Position numbers and translations under genes: made by a program. A stretch of DNA of 64,000 bases from Gentiana macrophylla (lineage: Eukaryota > Streptophyta > Magnoliopsida > Gentianales > Gentianaceae). The DNA lies in contig JAOBSW010000478.1 of the NCBI GenBank assembly GCA_026214975.1, forward strand, positions 1 to 64,000, written 5' to 3'. The notes beneath the pieces were generated by a model. It was not told the DNA's origin and searched no databases. It was given only the letters and a program-made list of their open reading frames with translations. Below are positions 55,095 to 64,000 of the stretch, piece by piece. Position 1 is the stretch's first letter, and the number at the start of each line of letters is the position of its first letter.

Positions 55095-57012
55095 TGTTAG
55101 GAAATCTATGCGGGAATGCAGTGAATTCAAAATTTTATTTTCTATCGACCCAAGATCGACTTCGTTTAAGCAATAAACAAATAATTAGTAGCGGTGATTA
55201 CCTTGGTTGATCTAAAGATCGACGCTTTGACCGTCTAGGAGAGTAGCGATGCACAGAGCCGCCATGGCGTTCGGCCTCTACCGCTAGTCCACACGAACAA
55301 CTGCCGGAATCCACCATTGGATTGCTACTAGAAAAAGCTGGTCTGCTAGACCGACTTTTCCTCCTCATAAAACTCTCCTAGGAAGCTCTCTATTTTTCTC
55401 AAGAACTATTAGCTCTTGGAATTATGATGTACAAAAGAGCTTGACACTACCTCTTAATAATAGTGAGAGGCGCCACAACTAGAGTGGAGAGGAAGAAAAC
55501 CTTTTACTAGTAAAATAAGAAAAATATATTTGATTGCTTTATCTCATTAATATTAAATATATTATATTAAATATATCAATATATTGTCAATATCTTATAT
55601 TGACTATATTTATCTTATTACCATAAATCAATTTACACACATGTGTATATATCACATATATATTACATATATAAATCTATATATTATATATAACTATCCA
55701 AATGTGTACATGTACATCAATATGTACAAGCCACGCATGGATTCACAAATTACATATATATCAATATCTAATATTAACATTTGGTAATACCATTAATTAA
55801 ATTGCACAATCCAAGTGTATCTTATACACACACAAATTGCGCATACCTTAGCCAATAAATTGGCATCGGAATATTCTTTAATTAATACAATACTATTAAT
55901 ATCTTGTATTTAATTTATTCATAATAAATAAATACCACCATATTAATTTACCATTATAACCTTTATAGTCTCGAGATAAACTTTCCTTATTTGGTTATCA
56001 TCTATAAGCATATTTTAATCCGACTAGATGTTCATATGTGTGTGACCCGATAGGCTTCCGAATATGTTGGCCATAGGCACAATGTGCAATTTACAAAAAT
56101 GCCCTTCATTCCTAACGATCATGGGATAGCGTCTAGAAACACGCCGTAACCCCCAATCATCATAAGAGTAAAATACAGTGACTACTACTTTTCATGTGAA
56201 GCGATTTACCGTGTAACTTACAATCTATCATTTGTAATAATATCCATACGGACGTTAGTCGAGTGTCAAAACATCAACGACCGTATCTTATAATCTGGAT
56301 ATCATGCTCTCTCGAAGTAACTCATTTTCTTCCACTTTGCAAAGATTCACGAGAGTAAGACATTCCTTATAAGAAAACCCTTTCGGATATTCACCCTACC
56401 GATGGTCACGTGATTTCAGACGACCAAACATGTATACTCCGCGTGCTTGTTATCACACCCAATCACTACCGCATGATCGCGCCCGTGGCTGTGGAAACCT
56501 CAATAGTGTCAAAGCATGACAACCCACACCGTGATGCCATGTAGACTCGGTCCTAAGGATAATTACACAACCGCCACATAGTGTGACACTTATCCGTGTA
56601 AGTGGGTCGATCTAAAAATCGCATTCTCTAATACATGTCCACGTCTGATCCAAGTGTCTTTACACTTCGATAGGCGAGATCTATCCGCCCTTAAAGACAG
56701 AAGGCGTATAATACGTGCTAGCATGTTCATACTATTGGGTTTAATAGTACATCGGTCTAAAGACATTTAAGAATAAAACTTATTAAAGTGATTAGAGATC
56801 TCATCAACCATAATCGTCTATCATGGTTTCTCTACCACAATTTAGTACTAAGGACATTATCATATAACAATTCATAATTGGTTCTTTAAAAGAACATATA
56901 TATAACAACATAAAAAGCCATTTTACATATGTACAAACATAAAGAAATAGTAGAAATGATCCGACCCGGTCGGATCCGGTCCATCTGATTGGGTTTAGGA
57001 CTTATTTGAACA
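55095..57012 (-). repeat. E5 3' LTR
   Basis: Limits from TGTTAG at 55095 and from the polypurine tract at 57013. The candidate TSD is GGGAT (55090-55094); its partner is outside the window. A GC-rich CCGACCCGGTCGGATCCGG block lies at 56963-56981 near the LTR end. Confidence 0.7.
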
Positions 57013-60000
57013 ATCTCCCACTTGGCCTAAACCCAATCACTCGCACACACAAGACCAAGTTGAAACACAAGAATCTCATGCAATACTGCAACCAGACCCT
57101 AGCCATGAACGGATCGCTATCCGTGGGGCTCAGACTATCTTCATATCATGCTCCAAATGATCAAGTCAAAGGCAGCCTCAACACACATGAATCTCGGCGA
57201 GACCCCTGGTCCTTGCTTCAAGCAATGAATCCACTTACTAAATCGGCTATATAGAAAGGTGGAAGAACCATACAAGGTTCGAGGAATGAACCTTATAGAC
57301 TCATGTATCTTTGCTCATTTGTGCCTCTAAGCACCACTCTTGTGTTTTAGCTAAGTTGTAAAATTTCTGATGACCCATAGCCTAGAACATTTCCGGCTCG
57401 GCGTATCACTTAATCAAGTATTTGCAAACCAGACCGTAGCTCCCACTCGCCTTCATAAGACTCGGGATATATGTCTGTATATCTATGTTTATTCGTTTCC
57501 AAGCTTCGATAAACTAGGAACTCTTCCTTATCTTGTTTAAGGATATTCTCGACATTCACCAAATTTACTTTCATACCTGCTCATGACTCTGCATGGATTA
57601 TGAACATCCGGCATTACCTTTATGATGGTTCCTATCGTAGTAGCAAATGAAACCTTTCATAAGCATCATCTTTCACCTTATCTTTAGGACAAACGTCCTA
57701 AAATAGATAGAGATTAAGAACACTGGCTAGCAGTATCCCCATCGCGATCTATGCTAAACTCTTTTAGCTTCACATCTATATAGGTAAACTATAATCTAGC
57801 AGCAGTTAAATCTATCACTATAGAGTCTCATTTCTAAAATAAGAACTGCTAATCCAAGTGCTTTCGTAAAGACCTTAAACTACCAAACATTAATTGACTG
57901 TGACACGGGGTGATAATTCTCGAGAGAGATATCCAATACCTTACTCAAAATCATAACACACTCCCACTATCCATATTGCACATGGGGCATATCCTTCTTT
58001 CGACTAAATCAAACTCCTTTGATTGTCAAACAAAGAAATCATCTAGAGAAACTTATTTAAGTCCATAAATGGATCTCATGGGCTCACATATCATGTTATC
58101 GTCTATGAACATTGAGTTGTTTGCCCAACGTCTTCAACATTATCATATAGTCATGATACGAAGTTACAACAAGCATAGTCTGAATAGAACTAGGCTCAGC
58201 CTTACAGGGACATTACCTCTAGGTAAGACAGACTAGGTTCATAACCTAGTTGTCACTGATGGAATCTAATTCAGATATTATGGCTCCTGGCCATATTTCT
58301 CAATCTTGCCTTTCAAACATTTCTTCATAAGTGGTGAGATATTCATTCTTCAATATGAACATAACAGTAGCCCTTTCAGGCTTTAAGGTTATCCACAGAC
58401 TTACAGAACTTTTGTTTGCACTGAGCAGTGTTCTACACCTCATCTCTATGCCGTGTTTGCTCACGTTCCTTTGGTTGAATATATCTTTGTGGTTATCAAA
58501 CTCTTTTGAGATCTAATTTACTCCCACTGTTTCTTTTGGATGAAATACTTCCTCTAGAAGACAGCATGTTTGGGGACAAACACCTTTTGCTCCACGGACG
58601 AGTAAATAATATCTAGCGTACTTGCTAAGATATTCCACAAATTTGCATATGTCGTACTAGGCTCCAAGCCTTTCTGACTTTGCCTATGAAAACTTCAAAT
58701 CATCGGTTAAGATAGATTCGACATTATCCCGTTCCATATCTAATATGGAATTTATTCAACCTTTATTCTTTGCAACTTGGTTAAGTATAAGGGCACTATC
58801 CCGAAACGGATAAGGGATACTTCGCATGGCTTGCGTCACACCTTTATCATATAAAGTGTTGTTTCCATTTTCGGAACACAATCTAATTGCGTATCCTAAA
58901 GATGGTATCCGTCAAGGGAGAATCTTATTCCTTTTCAGACGACTTCTGAAACACCTTTTAGGTATTAATTACTTCAATCCAATTGAAGATTAATTCCTAA
59001 GTAGCTCATCAATCTCATATTCGTACTAGCTCGAACTTTTCGGTCTTTCCGAATTGTTGTACTTCAATAAGTACATTCAAACTATTTCTAAAAATAGTCA
59101 TAGAGATTAACAAACAATTATTTGTGGCATTAATTGTCATAAGCCAACAAACATTGGTATGTTTAGGCTTTAGACAATTTTACTAGATTTTATAACCTTT
59201 TCATAAAAGGGTATTTTAGTCATCTTTAGATAAGATACATTATCACCCACATGATTCATAATCACATGGTTCAGACATCATCTAAATGACCTTTGATTAT
59301 ACATTTCTCTTCCAGAGAGTCGACATCTAGAACAACTACAAATATCAAGGATAACGGCCATACAAATATTTAGTTGAGATCTCATCACATATATCAACTG
59401 TATAGTGACATCAATCTAGTATGTTAGATTCAGTGACCTTCCAACTTTATCGGAATAACATTTATTCCTTACAATTGAATATGTCTACTAAATCTATGAG
59501 AGAATCGAAAATCGTTCTTCATAAGAACCGGAACATAATAACATTTATTTAGTTCCACTTATCAGTTTACTAGATCCAGAATATGGTAAGTGTCACAATG
59601 TTTGCTTCACCTTCCATATCTGCATTTAATCTTTCTAATTTAATCACACTCGAGTGATATCATATATCTAAGAGTCGACTTTGAACTTAAATAGATTTAT
59701 CTCAAATCACATGCTTAGAATAGAAACTTCAATAAGTTCTCTATTTAAGCACATGCCCTAATTTTCCTTTTTAATCCTTTAAGCACTTGAAAAATGTTTC
59801 TTATTGTAGTCTTCATAAGACTTAAGAAAGATCACAAGAGCCATGTCTTTAATTTCCTTTCATAAAGAAAATCTAAAGTTTATTAAATAGTTTACTTAAC
59901 CTTTTGAATCGTATTCTAAATATTGGCAATTTAATTAACCTTTAAGCAATGATTAAGTCGATAATTAAATCTTACAATTTTGAAAACAACCTGTCCAAAA

Positions 60001-61255
60001 TTAGATGTGGTCATTCTTATCCAACGTTTGAATTAATTGTCATCGTATGACTGAATGATCATCTTGGATCATATCCAATATATGATTAATTCGTTGAAAC
60101 TTATTTCAAATGATTCAATCATATCATGAGCTTCGCTTTCATTTATAATTAAAGCCTTGGAGTGTTGCATCAAATATGTAGTCTCCTTGTCTCTAAGTAC
60201 TATAACGAGATTGCTCGTATCATTGCTTATTTTAAAAGGATTAAAATTACTTAACCATATTTGAGAACGTTTCTCAAAAGGTAAATGTCATAATTTGGTT
60301 TTACTAATCGAGAATAAAACATAAATATAAAGTTTGCTAAAACTACAACATAAAAATGAAAATAATAGAGTGTTTTTATTTATACACGCAAAATAAAAAA
60401 TGGTCTTTTGATTTATGATTTTCCTCCCACTAGTCAACTACTCCCAATTGACTTTCAAGAATCTTTCAAAATTCATTAGTGGCCAAGATCCCATTTGGTT
60501 ACCCCGATTACCGACAAGGGCCGATTAACCTGAATAATTCGAAAGGTATGTAACACTTACCAATCACATCTCTATATGACTCTTGGTGGTTGACTAGTCA
60601 ACTCTTTGACAATTCACATCTTTATGTGGTAGTCAACCCCTTGCCTCTAGAATAAGACGGTCCTGACGAGGGCCAATCACCGCAATACTCTAGTCAAGTC
60701 ATAACCCAATATTTGCGAGATCTCATACGATCATATCTCAATAACGACGATATACACGTGGTAGGTCAACTCCCGACGAGGACCGATCAGTTGGATCTGA
60801 ACAAAGGCTCTTCACCGTCGCTATAATATTGGGAGACAATATTTCGACTTGATTTTTGTTGTGGAAGTATTTATGTAAATTAATTCACTTAATTAATTTA
60901 ATTACGGTCTCATCAAATATATCTATCTCCATAGACTTACATCCTACACATTTATCTAGATCGTGCCTAGTCATGCATCTATCGTATCATATAAAATAAA
61001 TACAAGCACAAAATAAATAAATCGTAAAAATGTGAGTATGATCATGGACTTTTCTAGGGCGGTTTGAATACAAGCCCAGCGAAACCGCGGGTCACAATCT
61101 AAGGGTAGTGCAACCGCCAATAGGATCTTTAATCGCCATCTCTCAATGGTATCTTTATTCTTCGTTCTTTGGTCTCCATCTTACGCTCCATTCTTGTTAC
61201 ATTTAAATCTATCTAAAAAATAAATACACCCGCGCCATAAGCAAACGGGTGAGCT
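57013..61255 (-). other. E5 interior, non-coding
   Basis: AT-rich, with no frame above 85 codons that resembles a known protein. A short motif GACGAGGGCC or GACAAGGGCC with CAATCA or GATTAA recurs three times at 60508-60800. The DNA next to 61255 is simply cut by E4. Confidence 0.5.
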
Positions 61256-62987
61256 TGTTAGGTGTAGTGCCGAAAGACAATTTGTCTAATTTTTTTAATA
61301 ATGGATGACAGAATTTATCTCACCTTATTCTTGGCTTTGTGCTTGTAAGTAATACTTCTTTGCAAACCCTAAGTATATCTGTATGTAACCACTTAACTTT
61401 CGGTGTATGGATTACACGTGAGGATTGAGTTAGTGGAGATATGCTTAAAGCTGTTAGTCCGTGGTGAACTTAATCGAGTTTAGGGTCTCTCGATTAAAAC
61501 ACCAATAATGCGCCCAAAACACCTTAGGGTGTGATAGTCTTATCGGTTTGTCGGTGAATTTTACTATGTGGGGCATTTATATATGTTGGCATTCATATAG
61601 GATTGGACCGATTTAATCTGTATTTCTTGATATAATTCCGTAATCGAGGAATCTTATTAAATCATTAGATGATCATATATGGATCAACCTTAATCTGAGG
61701 TGATCACGAGTCTTTGCTTGTCCCGGGGTAGTGTTTGATGTGTTGAATTACGGTTCACTTAAATATGTGTTCCAAGCCACTTCTCATTGGCACTATCTCG
61801 GATGAGTGAGTAGTTACGATTTTCACGAGACATGGAATCCATTCCTTCTGCGGGAAGTAGAGAGGCGATCTCCTTATTTGTTAGCCCTAAGAAAGTGATC
61901 GATCCCGGGAGTTCATATTAGACTAATTGATCACTAGTCAGATATGTGAACTAATTGATCATCAGGGGGTTAATGGTAAATAAGGATAAGATATTCTGAG
62001 TCGGGTTCACGGAGACTTCCCACTCAGAATGGATAGTCTATGGAGGGTTAATCCGTATGTAGTGATTATATCAATGGACGCTTATTCACTCTATGGGTTG
62101 AGTATAAGTATACATCTATAATCGGTAGAGTTCAATTTTGGGTTTATGGTGGCGTAATCCCGGAATTAATAATTAATGTACTTATTATGTTCGATGAATA
62201 ATTAATTATTGGAGCTACTGGTTATAGGTCCATGGTCCCTGATGTGGCTTCTGTAATTCGGACTAATAATCTTGTTATTTGGGCCTCAGTGATAATTAAT
62301 TGAATGGGCTAATTAATTGATATGCATGGATATTATTTAGTTGAAATTTAAATAATATAATACACATAAAAGGCATTTTATGTGGGCTTCAAAACCCTAT
62401 AAGTGGCGCCAATATGGATGTTATTTAATTAGAGAGAAATTGGTTTTCTTGGATAATTATTTAACATGTGATTTATCTTTTATTTGTTAAATGATAATTC
62501 ATGGAATATTAGATAATAATATGATTTATCCTAATTTGTTTGGGATAATCATTTTATTTATCTTTTATTTGGAATAAAGGATTAATGTAATAATTATCTC
62601 TTAATTATTTAATCCTTGGAGGACAAGGATTACTCTCCTATATAAAGAGAGTTCTCCCAAGCCTTAATTAATTGGAAAATTTCGACCACCTTAGAAAAAA
62701 CAGAGGAAAATTTGTTTTTTCTTGTCAAGGGTTTTAGAAGAAGAAAAAATCTAAGTTTTTCTTGGTGTTGCATATCAAGGAGGTTCGTGTATCAAGAAGG
62801 GTGTCCACCAACCGCCGTTTGGAGAACACATCGGAAGATCTTGGCTTCTCTTCCTACTATTGGTAACATGATCTTAACCCCCTTGTAGTAGTTTAAATCC
62901 TTTAATTATGTATTGTGATATATAAGTTGTAATCCATCCGCTGCGCGTAGATCTAACTCGTTTAGATCTAAGAACCTGCATCCTTCA
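61256..62987 (+). repeat. E4 5' LTR
   Basis: 1732 bp, diverged from the E3 LTRs but alignable along most of its length. Confidence 0.82.
62639..62647 (+). promoter_or_regulatory. TATA box of the E4 LTR promoter
   Basis: TATATAAAG in CTCTCCTATATAAAGAGAG, conserved in both E3 LTRs on the opposite strand; the surrounding short inverted repeat is also conserved. Confidence 0.65.
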
Positions 62988-62989
62988 TG

Positions 62990-63001
62990 TGGTATCGGAG
63001 G
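62990..63001 (+). promoter_or_regulatory. E4 primer-binding site
   Basis: TGGTATCGGAGG, a two-mismatch version of the initiator methionine tRNA complement, two bases after the LTR end. Confidence 0.75.
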
Positions 63002-64000
63002 CAGGTTCCACGATTTATATAGTCATAATCATAATTAAGCGATTTAAAGAGTGGAATTGCATGTAGATAAACTTTATTTATTGTTTTATGCATTGATAAT
63101 GATTAATTGCTATGGTTGAAGAGATGGATTGGGGATTGGTACTTTGTTTACCCGTTAGATCTATTGTAAACTCATATAAACGATGAAAATTCGTTCATAT
63201 GAGTATAGGAAATTATGTAATTTATCTTTATTGCAATTTTAATTTCCAGAAAATAGATCTGTCTAGTAGCTGTTTAGGTATTTCGTTTTTCCCGTTGATC
63301 GAACCGATGAAACGACGATCCCTCTGGTCAGAATCAATATTGGAAGATGATGAATAATTCCACAAAATTTGGCATCGATCTGAGTCAGGTTTGATATCCG
63401 TTCGTTGCTGCAAAGAAGCTGTTGTAACAGAAAAACGCAGGATTCACAGAAACCCTACCTGTGACTTCCTCGAATTTCTGGGTGAGTTTGGACCGTTGAA
63501 ACCCAAATCCAACCAGTCAGATCGATAAATATGGAGTGTTTGACGTGGGATAAAAATTTCAGGTCGATCGGGATTCATCTCGATTCCCGATCGGCCTCGG
63601 GAAGTCACTGATGCGCTGCTGTAAGAGACAGATTCAGCAGCAAGTTAGGCGGCTCACTGGAGAAAATTGACAAGTCAAAACTCCGATCCAACCGTCCATA
63701 TTGAAGCCCGAGGAATGAAGAACAGATCTGGGAAGTTTTGTTGCGATCCGAGTTCGTTTGGTTTGTCGATCATCGAAGATTTTGAACAGCTGCAGATTAT
63801 GTTAGAAAGTAGTAAAGCCAAGTTAGGGTTTTGGTTATTTATTTTCTAATAGATTAGTTACGGGGGTGCCAACGGTCCATCTCGGTGTTTATTTTCCGCA
63901 CTAGTATACATGTTTAGATTGTATGTGTAGAACCGGAAAATTGCCATGACATGCATCATATCATGAATTCCACTCCATATGCATACATGTATAAATTAAT
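63002..64000 (+). other. E4 interior start, non-coding
   Basis: Shows several GATCGGGATTCATCTCGATTCCCGATC-like paired blocks broken into shorter arms (63560-63600), shared in part with E3 at about 47390-47600. No gene is supported; the ORF at 63667 has no family look. Confidence 0.45.

Larger units (their letters stand above)
55095..61255 (-). mobile_element. E5: coding-less minus-strand LTR element, 5' part displaced by E4
   Basis: A 1918-bp LTR (55095-57012, TGTTAG...TTGAACA) is followed by minus-strand polypurine tract GGCCAAGTGGGAGAT, the same signal as in E3. The interior 57013-61255 has no recognisable gene. Its 5' LTR and primer site must lie beyond E4, outside the window. LTR sequence differs from the E3/E4 family although the plan is the same. 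Confidence 0.7.
61256..64000 (+). mobile_element. E4: E3-family LTR element, plus strand, truncated by window end
   Basis: 5' LTR 61256-62987 starts TGTTAGGTGTAGTGCCG and is the reverse-orientation relative of the E3 LTRs, including the conserved TATA region. The primer site follows, and the first kilobase of interior resembles 47200-47970 in E3 (GTTGAAGAGATGGATTGGGG). The 3' end is outside the window. Confidence 0.85.

Noticed and set aside
1..64000. Endogenous pararetrovirus or other viral insertion
   Set aside because: No movement-protein or caulimovirus-type coat motif found; all RT and integrase pieces belong to LTR retrotransposons.

Overview
The window is repeat-rich plant nuclear DNA, very probably pericentromeric or other heterochromatin of a flowering plant (likely a eudicot; the species cannot be read from the sequence). 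Almost every base belongs to a transposable element. No ordinary, intact single-copy gene is visible. Evidence is structural: LTR pairs with TG...CA ends, 5-bp target-site duplications (TSDs), tRNA primer-binding sites, polypurine tracts, and recognisable gag, protease, RT, RNase H and integrase fragments.

The elements are nested like Russian dolls. (H) The oldest layer is a minus-strand Athila-like Ty3/gypsy element covering what is left of 1-51610. (E1) A plus-strand SIRE/Maximus-like Ty1/copia element, 1022-39346 (TSD CTTTT), sits in H. (E2) A minus-strand Athila element, 7684-37319 (TSD AGAAC), sits in E1. A CACTA (En/Spm-type) DNA transposon, 8033-22079, sits in the 3' LTR of E2. A plus-strand CRM-like gypsy element, 9183-15932 (TSD CCCTC), sits in what looks like an intron of a gene carried by the CACTA element. 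That is five levels.

The right part has a second nest. H is also split by E3 (40513-49813, TSD AACTC), a minus-strand coding-less LTR element. At 51611 begins E6, a short plus-strand Athila-type element with only a gag-like ORF. It is interrupted at 55095 by E5 (minus strand, coding-less), which is interrupted at 61256 by E4 (plus strand, same LTR family as E3), running off the window end.

Coding capacity: every polyprotein is broken by stops or frameshifts. The best open frames are the accessory (envelope-like) ORF of E1 (4578-5585), the gag, RNase H and integrase of the CRM-like element, the RNase H and integrase parts of E2, and the gag-like ORF of E6. Points of special interest are a shared accessory-protein domain in copia and gypsy elements of this window; a spliced minus-strand gene inside the CACTA element; a recurrent CAG/CTG versus CG difference between sister repeats that looks like a methylation-linked basecalling artefact; and recurring GC-rich CCGG palindromes in otherwise AT-rich elements.
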